Shown: piece after piece, positions 23,765-38,800 of the stretch | Numbering within the stretch: the stretch's first letter is position 1 | How the letters are laid out: every line of letters starts with the position of its first letter | Assembly (NCBI RefSeq): GCF_050948215.1 | Contig: NW_027489037.1 | Span: 62,001 to 126,000 of the forward strand | Source of the DNA: Halictus rubicundus | Lineage: Eukaryota; Arthropoda; Insecta; Hymenoptera; Halictidae | Length of the DNA: 64,000 nt | Reading direction: 5' to 3' | Program-made: the position numbers and the translations under genes | The notes under the pieces: model-generated | Seen by the model: only the letters and a program-made list of their open reading frames with translations | The model's database searches: none | What the model was told of the DNA's origin: nothing

Positions 23765-26609
23765 TGATATTATAAGATAGAGGATATGATAGGATAGACG
23801 ATAGGATATTATAGAAGATAGGATAGGATCGAGGATAGGATACGACAGAGGATAGGATAGGATAGAGGATAGGATAGTATATAGGATAGGATAGAGGATA
23901 GGATAAGATAGAGGATAAGATAGGATAGAGGATAGGACAGGATAGAGGATAGGATACGATAGAGGATACGAATGGATAGGATAGAGGGTAGGATGGGATA
24001 GAGGATAGGATAGGATAGAGGATAGGATAGGATAGAGGATATGATATGATAGAGGGTAGGATAGGATAGAGGATAGGATAGGATAGAGGATAGGATATGA
24101 TAGAGGATAGGATAGGATAGAGGATAGGATAAGATAGAGGATAGGATAGGATAGAGGATAGGATAGGATAGAGGATAGGATACGATAGAGGTTACGAATG
24201 GATAGGATAGAGGGTAGGATAGGATAGAGGATAGGATAGGATAGAGGATAGGATAGGATAGAGGATAGGATATGATAGAGGATAGGATAGGATAGAGGAT
24301 AGGATAGGATAGAGGATAGGATAGGAAAGAGGATAGGATAAGTTAGAGGATATGATAGGATAGAGGATTGGATAGGATAGAGGATAGGATATGATAGAGG
24401 ATAGGATAGGATAGAGGATAGGATAAGATAGAGGATAGGATAGGAAAGAGGATAGGATAAGTTAGAGGATATGATAGGATAGAGGATAGGATAGGATAGA
24501 GGATAGGATAGGATAGAGGATGGGATAGGATAGAGGATAGGGTACGATAGAGGATAGGATAGGATAGGATAGTGGGTAGGATAGGATAGAGGATAGGATA
24601 GGATAGAGGATAGGATATGATAGAGGATAGGATAGGATAGAGGATAGGATAGGATAGAGGATAGGATAGGATAGAGGATAGGATAGGATAGAGGATAGGA
24701 TAGGAAAGAGGATAGGATAAGTTAGAGGATATGATAGGATAGAGGATTGGATAGGATAGAGGATAGGATATGATAGAGGATAGGATAGGATAGAGGATAG
24801 GATAAGATAGAGGATAGGATAGGAAAGAGGATAGGATAAGTTAGAGGATATGATAGGATAGAGGATAGGATAGGATAGAGGATAGGATAGGATAGAGGAT
24901 TGGATAGGATAGAGGATAGGATAGGATAGAGGATAGGATATGATAGAGGATAGGATAGGATAGAGGATAGGATAAGATAGAGGATAGGATAGGATAGAGG
25001 ATAGGATAGGATAGAGGATAGGATACGATAGAGGTTACGAATGGATAGGATAGAGGGTAGGATAGGATAGAGGATAGGATAGGATAGAGGATAGGATAGG
25101 ATAGAGGATAGGATATGATAGAGGATAGGATAGGATAGAGGATAGGATAGGATAGAGGATAGGATAGGAAAGAGGATAGGATAAGTTAGAGGATATGATA
25201 GGATAGAGGATTGGATAGGATAGAGGATAGGATATGATAGAGGATAGGATAGGATAGAGGATAGGATAAGATAGAGGATAGGATAGGAAAGAGGATAGGA
25301 TAAGTTAGAGGATATGATAGGATAGAGGATAGGATAGGATAGAGGATAGGATAGGATAGAGGATGGGATAGGATAGAGGATAGGGTACGATAGAGGATAG
25401 GATAGGATAGGATAGTGGGTAGGATAGGATAGAGGATAGGATAGGATAGAGGATAGGATATGATAGAGGATAGGATAGGATAGAGGATAGGATAGGATAG
25501 AGGATAGGATAGGATAGAGGATAGGATAGGATAGAGGATAGGATAGGAAAGAGGATAGGATAAGTTAGAGGATATGATAGGATAGAGGATTGGATAAGAT
25601 AGAGGATAGGATAGGATAGAGGATAGGATAGGATAGAGGATAGGATACGATAGAGGTTACGAATGGATAGGATAGAGGGTAGGATAGGATAGAGGATAGG
25701 ATAGGATAGAGGATAGGATAGGATAGAGGATAGGATATGATAGAGGATAGGATAGGATAGAGGATAGGATAGGATAGAGGATAGGATATGATAGAGGATA
25801 GGATAGGATAGAGGATAGGATAGGATAGAGGATAGGATATGATAGAGGATAGGATAGTATAGAGGATAGGATAGGATAGAGGATAGGATAGTATAGAGGA
25901 TAGGATAAGATAGAGGATATGATAGGATAGAGGATAGGATAGGATAGAGGATAGGATAGGATAGAGGATGGGATAGGATAGAGGATAGGATACGATAGAG
26001 GATAGGATAGGATAGGATAGTGGGTAGCATAGGATTGAGGATAGGATAGGATAGAGGATAGGATAGGATAGAGGATATTATAAGATAGAGGATATGATAG
26101 GATAGACGATAGGATATGATAGAAGATAGGATAGGATCGAGGATAGGATAGGACAGAGGATAGGATAGGATAGAGGATAGGATAGTATATAGGATAGGAT
26201 GGAGGATAGGATAAGATAGAGGATAGGATAGGATAGAGGATAGGACAGGATAGAGGATAGGATACGATAGAGGATACGAATGGATAGGATAGAGGGTAGG
26301 ATAGGATAGAGGATAGGATAGGATAAAGGATAGGATAAGATAGAGGATAGGATAGGATAGAGGATAGGATACGATAGAGGATACGAATGGATAGGATAGA
26401 GCATAGGATACGATAGAGGATAGGATAGGGGATTCGATAGGATAGAGGATAGGATAGGATAGAGGATAGGATATGATAGAGGATAGGAGAGGATAGAGGA
26501 TAGGACAGGATAGATGATAGGATAGGATAGAGGATAGGATAAGATAGAGGATAGGATAGGATAGAGGATAGGATAGGATAGAGGATAGGATACGATAGAG
26601 GATACGAAA

Positions 26610-29600
26610 AGATAGGATAGAGGATAGGATAAGATAGAGGATAGGATAGGATAGAGGATAGGATATGATAGAGGATAGGATAGGATAGAGGATAGGATAG
26701 GATAGAGGATAGAGGATAGGATAGGATAGAGGATAGGATAGGATAGAGGATAGGATAGGATAGAGGATAGGATAAGATAGAGGATAGGATAGGATAGAGG
26801 ATAGGATAGGATAGAGGATAGGATACGATAGAGGTTACGAATGGATAGGATAGAGGGTAGGATAGGCTAGAGGATAGGATAGGATAGAGGATAGGATAGG
26901 ATAGAGGATAGGATATGATAGAGGATATAATAGGATAGAGGATTGGATAGGATAGAGGATAGGATATGATAGAGGATAGGAGAGGATAGAGGATAGGACA
27001 GGATAGAGGATAGGATAGGATAGAGGATAGGATAGGATAGAGGATAGGATATGATAGAGGATAGGATAGGATAGAGGATAGGATAGGATAGAGGATAGGA
27101 TAGGAAAGAGGATAGGATAAGTTAGAGGATATGATACGATAGAGGATTGGATAGGATAGAGGATAGGATATGATAGAGGATAGGATAGGATAGAGGATAG
27201 GATAAGATAGAGGATAGGATAGGAAAGAGGATAGGATAAGTTAGAGGATATGATAGGATAGAGGATAGGATAGGATAGAGGATAGGATAGGATAGAGGAT
27301 GGGATAGGATAGAGGATAGGATACGATAGAGGATAGGATATGATAGGATAGTGGGTAGGATAGGATAGAGGATAGGATAGGATAGAGGATAGGATATGAT
27401 AGAGGATAGGATAGGATAGAGGATAGGATAGGATAGAGGATAGGATAGGAAAGAGGATAGGATAAGTTAGAGGATATGATAGGATAGAGGATTGGATAGG
27501 ATAGAGGATAGGATATGATAGAGGATACGATAGGATAGAGGATAGGATAAGATAGAGGATAGGATAGGAAAGAGGATAGGATAAGTTAGAGGATATGATA
27601 GGATAGAGGATAGGATAGGATAGAGGATAGGATAGGATAGAGGATGGGATAGGATAGAGGATAGGATACGATAGAGGATAGGATAGGATAGGATAGTGGG
27701 TAGGATAGGATAGAGGATAGGATAGGATAGAGGATAGGATATGATAGAGGATAGGGTAGGATAGAGGATAGGATAGGATAGAGGATAGGATAGGAAAGAG
27801 GATAGGATAAGTTAGAGGATATGATAGGATAGAGGATTGGATAGGATAGAGGATAGGATAGGATAGAGGATAGGATAGGATAGAGGATGGGATAGGATAG
27901 AGGATAGGATAAGATAGAGGATAGGATAGGATAGAGGATAGGATAGGATAGAGGATAGGATACGATAGAGGTTACGAATGGATAGGATAGAGGGTAGGAT
28001 AGGATAGAGGATAGGATAGGATAGAGGATAGGATAGGATAGAGGATAGGATATGATAGAGGATAGGATAGGATAGAGGATAGGATAGGATAGAGGATAGG
28101 ATACGATAGAGGATACGAAAAGATAGGATAGAGGGTAGGATAGGATAGAGGATAGGATAGGATAGAGGATAGGATAGGATAGAGGATAGGATAGGATAGA
28201 GGATAGGATAGGATAGAGGATAGGATAGGATAGAGGATAGGATAAGATAGAGGATAGGATAGGATAGAGGATAGGATAGGATAGAGGATACGATACGATA
28301 GAGGATACGAATGCATAGGATAGAGGGTAGGATAGGATAGAGGATAGGATAGGATAGAGGATAGGATAGGATAGAGGATAGGATATGATAGAGGATAGGA
28401 TAGGACAGAGGATAGGATAGGATAGAGGATAGGATAGGAAAGATGATAGGATAAGTTAGAGGATACGATAGGATAGAGGATAGGATAATATAGAGGATAG
28501 AATAGGATAGAGGATAGGATAGGATAGAGGATTGGATAGGATAGAGGATAGGATATGATAGAGGATAGGATAGGATAGAGGATAGGATAGGATAGATGAT
28601 AGGATAGGATAGAGGATAGGATAAGATAGAGGATAGGATAGGATAGAGGATAGGATATGATAGAGGATAGGATAGGATAGAGGATAGGATAGGATAGAGG
28701 ATAGAGGATAGGATAGGATAGAGGATAGGATAGGATAGAGGATAGGATAGGATAGAGGATAGGATAAGATAGAGGATAGGATAGGATAGAGGATAGGATA
28801 GGATAGAGGATAGGATACGATAGAGGTTACGAATGGATAGGATAGAGGGTAGGATAGGCTAGAGGATAGGATAGGATAGAGGATAGGATAGGATAGAGGA
28901 TAGGATATGATAGAGGATATAATAGGATAGAGGATTGGATAGGATAGAGGATAGGATATGATAGAGGATAGGAGAGGATAGAGGATAGGACAGGATAGAG
29001 GATAGGATAGGATAGAGGATAGGATAGGATAGAGGATAGGATATGATAGAGGATAGGATAGGATAGAGGATAGGATAGGATAGAGGATAGGATAGGAAAG
29101 AGGATAGGATAAGTTAGAGGATATGATACGATAGAGGATTGGATAGGATAGAGGATAGGATATGATAGAGGATAGGATAGGATAGAGGATAGGATAAGAT
29201 AGAGGATAGGATAGGAAAGAGGATAGGATAAGTTAGAGGATATGATAGGATAGAGGATAGGATAGGATAGAGGATAGGATAGGATAGAGGATGGGATAGG
29301 ATAGAGGATAGGATACGATAGAGGATAGGATATGATAGGATAGTGGGTAGGATAGGATAGAGGATAGGATAGGATAGAGGATAGGATATGATAGAGGATA
29401 GGATAGGATAGAGGATAGGATAGGATAGAGGATAGGATAGGAAAGAGGATAGGATAAGTTAGAGGATATGATAGGATAGAGGATTGGATAGGATAGAGGA
29501 TAGGATATGATAGAGGATAGGATAGGATAGAGGATAGGATAAGATAGAGGATAGGATAGGAAAGAGGATAGGATAAGTTAGAGGATATGATAGGATAGAG

Positions 29601-30086
29601 GATAGGATAGGATAGAGGATAGGATAGGATAGAGGATGGGATAGGATAGAGGATAGGATACGATAGAGGATAGGATAGGATAGGATAGTGGGTAGGATAG
29701 GATAGAGGATAGGATAGGATAGAGGATAGGATATGATAGAGGATAGGGTAGGATAGAGGATAGGATAGGATAGAGGATAGGATAGGAAAGAGGATAGGAT
29801 AAGTTAGAGGATATGATAGGATAGAGGATTGGATAGGATAGAGGATAGGATAGGATAGAGGATAGGATAGGATAGAGGATGGGATAGGATAGAGGATAGG
29901 ATAAGATAGAGGATAGGATAGGATAGAGGATAGGATAGGATAGAGGATAGGATACGATAGAGGTTACGAATGGATAGGATAGAGGGTAGGATAGGATAGA
30001 GGATAGGATAGGATAGAGGATAGGATAGGATAGAGGATAGGATATGATAGAGGATAGGATAGGATAGAGGATAGGATAGGATAGAG
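26610..30086 (+). repeat. 1.48-kb block in two copies, offset 1,992 bp
   Basis: Copies at about 26610-28094 and 28602-30086 share GGATAGGCTAGAGG (26865/28857), the 7-bp monomer GAGGATAGAGG (26705/28697) and GGTTACGAATGG (27969/29961), all at a constant offset of 1,992. About 508 bp of other satellite variants lie between the copies, so this is a spaced rather than a direct tandem duplication. Confidence 0.8.
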
Positions 30087-33000
30087 GACAGGATATGATA
30101 CAGGATAGGATAGGATAGAGGATAGGATAGGATAGGATAGAGGATATTATAAGATAGAGGATATGATAGGATAGACGATAGGATAGGATAGAAGATAGGA
30201 TAGGATCGAGGATAGGATAGGACAGAGGATAGGATAGGATAGAGGATAGGATAGTATATAGGATAGGATAGAGGATAGGATAAGATAGAGGATAGGATAG
30301 GATAGAGGATAGGACAGGATAGAGGATAGGATACGATAGAGGATACGAATGGATAGGATAGAGGGTAGGATAGGATAGAGGATAGGATAGGATAGAGGAT
30401 AGGATAGGATAGAGGATAGGATATGATAGAGGTTAGGATAGGATAGAGGATAGGATAAGATAGAGGATAGGATAGGATAGAGGATAGGATAGGGTGGAGG
30501 ATAGGATACGATAGAGGATACGAATGGATAGGAGAGAGCATAGGATACGATAGAGGATAGGATAGGGGATTGGATAGGATAGAGGATAGGATAGGATAGA
30601 GGATAGGATATGATAGAGGATAGGAGAGTATAGAGGATAGGACAGGATAGATGATAGGATAGGATAGAGGATAGGATTGGATAGAGGATAGGATAGGATA
30701 GAGGATAGGATACGATAGAGGATACGAAAGGATAGGATAGAGGGTAGGATAGGATAGAGGATAGGATAGGATAGAGGATTGGATAGGATAGAGGATAGGA
30801 TATGATAGAGGATAGGATAGGATAGAGGATAGGATAGGAAAGAGGATAGGATAGGATAGAGGATAGGATAGGATAGAGGATGGGATAGGATAGAGGATAG
30901 GATACGATAGAGGATAGGATAGGATAGGATAGTGGGTAGCATAGGATTGAGGATAGGATAGGATAGAGGATAGGATAGGATAGAGGATATTATAAGATAG
31001 AGGATATGATAGGATAGACGATAGGATATGATAGAAGATAGGATAGGATCGAGGATAGGATAGGACAGAGGATAGGATAGGATAGAGGATAGGATAGTAT
31101 ATAGGATAGGATGGAGGATAGGATAAGATAGAGGATAGGATAGGATAGAGGATAGGACAGGATAGAGGATAGGATACGATAGAGGATACGAATGGATAGG
31201 ATAGAGGGTAGGATAGGATAGAGGATAGGATAGGATAAAGGATAGGATAAGATAGAGGATAGGATAGGATAGAGGATAGGATACGATAGAGGATACGAAT
31301 GGATAGGATAGAGCATAGGATACGATAGAGGATAGGATAGGGGATTCGATAGGATAGAGGATAGGATAGGATAGAGGATAGGATATGATAGAGGATAGGA
31401 GAGGATAGAGGATAGGACAGGATAGATGATAGGATAGGATAGAGGATAGGATAAGATAGAGGATAGGATAGGATAGAGGATAGGATAGGATAGAGGATAG
31501 GATACGATAGAGGATACGAAAAGATAGGATAGAGGGTAGGATAGGATAGAGGATAGGATAGGATAGAGGATAGGATAGGATAGAGGATAGGATAGGATAG
31601 AGGATAGGATAGGATAGAGGATAGGATAGGATAGAGGATAGGATAAGATAGAGGATAGGATAGGATAGAGGATAGGATAGGATAGAGGATACGATACGAT
31701 AGAGGATACGAATGCATAGGATAGAGGGTAGGATAGGATAGAGGATAGGATAGGATAGAGGATAGGATAGGATAGAGGATAGGATATGATAGAGGATAGG
31801 ATAGGACAGAGGATAGGATAGGATAGAGGATAGGATAGGAAAGATGATAGGATAAGTTAGAGGATACGATAGGATAGAGGATAGGATAATATAGAGGATA
31901 GAATAGGATAGAGGATAGGATAGGATAGAGGATTGGATAGGATAGAGGATAGGATATGATAGAGGATAGGATAGGATAGAGGATAGGATAGGATAGATGA
32001 TAGGATAGGATAGAGGATAGGATAAGATAGAGGATAGGATAGGATAGAGGATAGGATATGATAGAGGATAGGATAGGATAGAGGATAGGATAGGATAGAG
32101 GATAGAGGATAGGATAGGATAGAGGATAGGATAGGATAGAGGATAGGATAGGATAGAGGATAGGATAAGATAGAGGATAGGATAGGATAGAGGATAGGAT
32201 AGGATAGAGGATAGGATACGATAGAGGTTACGAATGGATAGGATAGAGGGTAGGATAGGCTAGAGGATAGGATAGGATAGAGGATAGGATAGGATAGAGG
32301 ATAGGATATGATAGAGGATATAATAGGATAGAGGATTGGATAGGATAGAGGATAGGATATGATAGAGGATAGGAGAGGATAGAGGATAGGACAGGATAGA
32401 GGATAGGATAGGATAGAGGATAGGATAGGATAGAGGATAGGATATGATAGAGGATAGGATAGGATAGAGGATAGGATAGGATAGAGGATAGGATAGGAAA
32501 GAGGATAGGATAAGTTAGAGGATATGATACGATAGAGGATTGGATAGGATAGAGGATAGGATATGATAGAGGATAGGATAGGATAGAGGATAGGATAAGA
32601 TAGAGGATAGGATAGGAAAGAGGATAGGATAAGTTAGAGGATATGATAGGATAGAGGATAGGATAGGATAGAGGATAGGATAGGATAGAGGATGGGATAG
32701 GATAGAGGATAGGATACGATAGAGGATAGGATATGATAGGATAGTGGGTAGGATAGGATAGAGGATAGGATAGGATAGAGGATAGGATATGATAGAGGAT
32801 AGGATAGGATAGAGGATAGGATAGGATAGAGGATAGGATAGGAAAGAGGATAGGATAAGTTAGAGGATATGATAGGATAGAGGATTGGATAGGATAGAGG
32901 ATAGGATATGATAGAGGATAGGATAGGATAGAGGATAGGATAAGATAGAGGATAGGATAGGAAAGAGGATAGGATAAGTTAGAGGATATGATAGGATAGA

Positions 33001-34281
33001 GGATAGGATAGGATAGAGGATAGGATAGGATAGAGGATGGGATAGGATAGAGGATAGGATACGATAGAGGATAGGATAGGATAGGATAGTGGGTAGGATA
33101 GGATAGAGGATAGGATAGGATAGAGGATAGGATATGATAGAGGATAGGGTAGGATAGAGGATAGGATAGGATAGAGGATAGGATAGGAAAGAGGATAGGA
33201 TAAGTTAGAGGATATGATAGGATAGAGGATTGGATAGGATAGAGGATAGGATAGGATAGAGGATAGGATAGGATAGAGGATGGGATAGGATAGAGGATAG
33301 GATAAGATAGAGGATAGGATAGGATAGAGGATAGGATAGGATAGAGGATAGGATACGATAGAGGTTACGAATGGATAGGATAGAGGGTAGGATAGGATAG
33401 AGGATAGGATAGGATAGAGGATAGGATAGGATAGAGGATAGGATATGATAGAGGATAGGATAGGATAGAGGATAGGATAGGATAGAGGACAGGATATGAT
33501 ACAGGATAGGATAGGATAGAGGATAGGATAGGATAGGGTAGAGGATATTATAAGATAGAGGATATGATAGGATAGACGATAGGATAGGATAGAAGATAGG
33601 ATAGGATCGAGGATAGGATAGGACAGAGGATAGGATAGGATAGAGGATAGGATAGTATATAGGATAGGATAGAGGATAGGATAAGATAGAGGATAGGATA
33701 GGATAGAGGATAGGACAGGATAGAGGATAGGATACGATAGAGGATACGAATGGATAGGATAGAGGGTAGGATAGGATAGAGGATATTATAGGATAGAGGA
33801 TAGGATAGGATAGAGGATAGGATATGATAGAGGTTAGGATAGGATAGAGGATAGGATAAGATAGAGGATAGGATAGGATAGAGGATAGGATAGGGTGGAG
33901 GATAGGATACGATAGAGGATACGAATGGATAGGAGAGAGCATAGGATACGATAGAGGATAGGATAGGGGATTGGATAGGATAGAGGATAGGATAGGATAG
34001 AGGATAGGATATGATAGAGGATAGGAGAGTATAGAGGATAGGACAGGATAGATGATAGGATAGGATAGAGGATAGGATTGGATAGAGGATAGGATAGGAT
34101 AGAGGATAGGATACGATAGAGGATACGAAAGGATAGGATAGAGGGTAGGATAGGATAGAGGATAGGATAGGATAGAGGATTGGATAGGATAGAGGATAGG
34201 ATATGATAGAGGATAGGATAGGATAGAGGATAGGATAGGAAAGAGGATAGGATAGGATAGAGGATAGGATAGGATAGAGGA
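28055..34281 (+). repeat. 2.83-kb block in two copies, offset 3,401 bp
   Basis: 28055-30880 matches 31456-34281 at a constant offset of 3,401. Anchors are CGAAAAGATAGG (28116/31517), GGATAGGCTAG (28857/32258) and GGTTACG (29961/33362). Substitutions include GATAGGGTAGAGG near 33537 where the earlier copy has GATAGGATAGAGG. This unit overlaps the second copy of the 1,992-bp duplication, so the two events are nested in time. Confidence 0.8.
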
Positions 34282-34585
34282 TAGGATAGGAAAGAGGATA
34301 GGATAGGATAGAGGATAGGATAGGATAGAGGATAGGATAGGATAGAGGATAGGATAGGATAGAGGATAGGATAGAGGATAGGATAGGATAGAGGATTGGA
34401 TAGGATAGAGGATAGGATATGATAGAGGATAGGATAGGATAGAGGATAGGATAGGATAGAGGATTGGATAGGATAGAGGATAGGATAGCATAGAGGATAG
34501 GATACGATAGAGGATACGATAGGATAGGATAGAGTATAGGATAGGATAGAGGATAGGATAGGATAGAGGACAGTATAGGATAGAG

Positions 34586-34637
34586 GTTACGATCTTATAG
34601 AAAATAGGATATTATAGAGGAAAGTATTGGATAGTGG
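34586..34637 (+). repeat. Diverged cassette D, copy 3
   Basis: The cassette matches the earlier copies and is preceded by GAGGACAGTATAGG, as at 7813 and 10789. It marks the start of a block shared with the region after 10807. Confidence 0.85.
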
Positions 34638-35819
34638 AAAGGATAGGATAGAGGATAGGATAGGGGATTGTATAGGAAAGAGGATAGGAGACGAAAGAGG
34701 ATAGGATTGGATAGGATAGTGGGTAGGATAGGATAGAGGATAGGATAGGATAGAGAATAGGATAGGATAGAGGATAGGAAAGAGGATAGGATATGATAGA
34801 GGATCGGATAGGATAGACGATTGGATAGGATAGAGGATAGGATAGGATAGAGGATACGATAGGATAGGGTAGAGGATACGATGGGATAGAGGATAGGATA
34901 GGATAGAGGATAGGATAGGATAGAGGATAGGATATGATAGAGGATAGGATAGGATAGAGGATAGGATTGGATAGAGGATAGGATAGTATAGAGGATAGGA
35001 TAAGATAGAGGATATGATAGGATAGAGGATAGGATAGGATAGAGGATAGGATAGGATAGAGGATGGGATAGGATAGAGGATAGGATACGATAGAGGATAG
35101 GATAGGATAGGATAGTGGGTAGCATAGGATTGAGGATAGGATAGGATAGAGGACAGGATATGACAGAGGATAGGATAGGATAGTGGATAGGATAGGATAG
35201 AGTATAGGATAGGATAGAGGATATTATAAGATAGAGGATATGATAGGATAGACGATAGGATATGATAGAAGATAGGATAGGATCGAGGATAGGATAGGAC
35301 AGAGGATAGGATAGCATAGAGGATAGGATAGTATATAGGATAGGATGGAGGATAGGATAAGATAGAGGATAGGATAGGATAGAGGATAGGACAGGATAGA
35401 GGATAGGATACGATAGAGGATACGAATGGATAGGATAGAGGGTAGGATAGGATAGAGGATAGGATAGGATAGAGGATAGGATATGATAGAGGATAGGATA
35501 GGATAAAGGATAGGATAAGATAGAGGATAGGATAGGATAGAGGATAGGATACGATAGAGGATACGAATGGATAGGATAGAGCATAGGATACGATAGAGGA
35601 TAGGATAGGGGATTCGATAGGATAGAGGATAGGATAGGATAGAGGATAGGATATGATAGAGGATAGGAGAGGATAGAGGATAGGACAGGATAGGATAGAG
35701 GATAGGATAGGATAGAGGATTGGATAGGATAGAGGATAGGATATGATAGAGGATAGGATAGGATAGAGGATAGGATAGGATAGAGGATAGGATATGATAG
35801 AGGACAGTATAGGATAGAG

Positions 35820-35871
35820 GTTACGATCTTATAGAAAATAGGATATTATAGAGGAAAGTATTGGATAGTGG
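35820..35871 (+). repeat. Diverged cassette D, copy 4
   Basis: The cassette lies inside the 1.12-kb block that is repeated 4,450 bp downstream. It has the same sequence and the same downstream variants as the other copies. Confidence 0.85.
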
Positions 35872-38800
35872 AAAGGATAGGATAGAGGATAGGATAGGGG
35901 ATTGTATAGGAAAGAGGATAGGAGACGAAAGAGGATAGGATTGGATAGGATAGTGGGTAGGATAGGATAGAGGATAGGATAGGATAGAGAATAGGATAGG
36001 ATAGAGGATAGGAAAGAGGATAGGATATGATAGAGGATCGGATAGGATAGAGGATTGGATAGGATAGAGGATAGGATAGGATAGAGGATACGATAGGATA
36101 GGGTAGAGGATAGGATAGGATAGAGGATAGGATAGGATAGAGGATAGGATAGGACAGAGGATAGGATATGATAGAGGATAGGATAGGATACAGGATAGGA
36201 TAGGATAGAGGATAGGATAGGATAGAGGATAGGATAAGATAGAGGATATGATAGGATAGAGGATAGGATAGGATAGAGGATAGGATAGGATAGAGGATGG
36301 GATAGGATAGAGGATAGGATACGATAGAGGATAGGATAGGATAGGATAGTGGGTAGCATAGGATAGAGGATAGGATTGGATAGAGGATAGGATAGGATAG
36401 AGGATAGGATAGGACAGAGGATAGGATATGATAGAGGATAGGATAGGATACAGGATAGGATAGGATAGAGGATAGGATAGGATAGTGGATAGGATAGGAT
36501 AGAGGATAGGATAGGATAGATGATATTATAAGATAGAGGATATGATAGGATAGACGATAGGATATGATAGAAGATAGGATAGGATCGAGGATAGGATAGG
36601 ACAGAGGATAGGATAGGATAGAGGATAGGATAGTATATAGGATAGGATAGAAGATAGGATAAGATAGAGGATAGGATAGGATAGAGGATAGGACAGGATA
36701 GAGGATAGGATACGATAGAGGATACGAATGGATAGGATAGAGGGTAGGATAGGATAGAGGATAGGATAGGATAGAGGATAATATATGATAGAGGATAGGA
36801 GAGGATAGAGGATAGGACAGGATAGATGATAGGATAGGATAGAGGATAGGATAGGATAGAGGATAGGATAGGATAGAGGATAGGATACGATAGAGGTTAC
36901 GAATGGATAGGATAGAGGGTAGGATAGGATAGAGGATAGGATAGGATAGAGGATAGGATAGGATAGAGGATAGGATATGATAGAGGATAGGATAGGATAG
37001 AGGATAGGATAGGATAGAGGATAGGATAGGAAAGAGGATAGGATAAGTTAGAGGATATGATAGGATAGAGGATTGGATAGGATAGAGGATAGGATATGAT
37101 AGAGGATACGTAAGGATAGGATAGGGGATAGGATAGGATAGAGGATAGGATAGGAAAGAGGATAGGATAAGTTAGAGGATATGATAGGATAGAGGATTGG
37201 ATAGGATAGAGGATAGGATAGGATAGGATAGAGGATAGGATAGGATAGAGAATAGGATAAGTTAGAGGATATGGTAGGATAGAGGATAGGATAGGATAGA
37301 GGATAGGATAGGATAGAGGATACGATAGGATAGGATGAAGGATAGAGGATAGGATAGGATAGAGGATAGGATAGGATAGAGGATAGGATAGGATAGAGGA
37401 TAGGATAGGATAGAGGATAGGATAGGATAGAGGATAGGATAGGATAGAGGATAGGATAGGATAGAGGATAGGATAGGATAGAGGATGGGATAGGATAGAG
37501 GATAGGATAGGATAGAGGATTGGATACGATAGAGGATACGAATGGATAGGATAGAGGGTAGGATAGGATAGAGGATAGGATAGGATAGAGGATAGGATAT
37601 GATAGAGGATAGGATAGGATAGAGGATAGGATAAGATAGAGGATAGGATAGGATAGAGGATAGGATAGGGTGGGGGATAGGATACGATAGAGGATACGAA
37701 TGGATAGGATAGAGCATAGGATACGATAGAGGATAGGATAGGGGATTGGATAGGATAGAGGATAGGATAGGATAGAGGATAGGATAGGATAGAGGATAGG
37801 ATACGATAGAGGATACGAATGGATAGGATAGAGCATAGGATACGATAGAGGATAGGATAGGGGATTGGATAGGATAGAGGATAGGATAGGATAGAGGATA
37901 GGATATGATAGAGGATAGGAGAGGATAGAGGATAGGACAGGATAGATGATAGGATAGGATAGAGGATAGGATAAGATAGAGGATAGGATTGGATAGAGGA
38001 TAGGATAGGATAGAGGATAGGATACGATAGAGGATACGAAAGGATAGGATAGAGGGTAGGATAGGATAGATAGTAGGATAGGATAGAGGATTGGATAGGA
38101 TAGAGGATAGGATATGATAGAGGATAGGATAGGATAGAGGATAGGATAGGATAGAGGATAGGATAGGAAAGAGGATAGGATAAGTTAGAGGATAGGATAA
38201 GTTAGAGGATATGATAGGATAGAGGATTGGATAGGATAGAGGATAGGATAGGATAGGATAGAGGATAGGATAGGATAGAGAATAGGATAAGTTAGAGGAT
38301 ATGGTAGGATAGAGGATAGGATAGGATAGAGGATAGGATAGGATAGAGGATACGATAGGATAGGATAGAGGATACGATAGGATAGGATGAAGGATAGAGG
38401 ATAGGATAGGATAGAGGATAGGATAGGATAGAGGATAGGATAGGATAGAGGATGGGATAGGATAGAGGATAGGATAGGATAGAGGATTGGATACGATAGA
38501 GGATACGAAAGGATAGGATAGAGGGTAGGATAGGATAGATAGTAGGATAGGATAGAGGATTGGATAGGATAGAGGATAGGATATGATAGAGGATAGGATA
38601 GGATAGAGGATAGGATAGGATAGAGGATAGGATAGGAAAGAGGATAGGATAAGTTAGAGGATATGATAGGATAGAGGATAGGATAGGATAGAGGATAGGA
38701 TAGGATAGAGGATAGGATAGGATAGAGGATAGGCTATGATAGAGGATAGGATAGGATAGAGGATAGGATAGGATAGAGGATAGGATAGGATAGAGGATAG

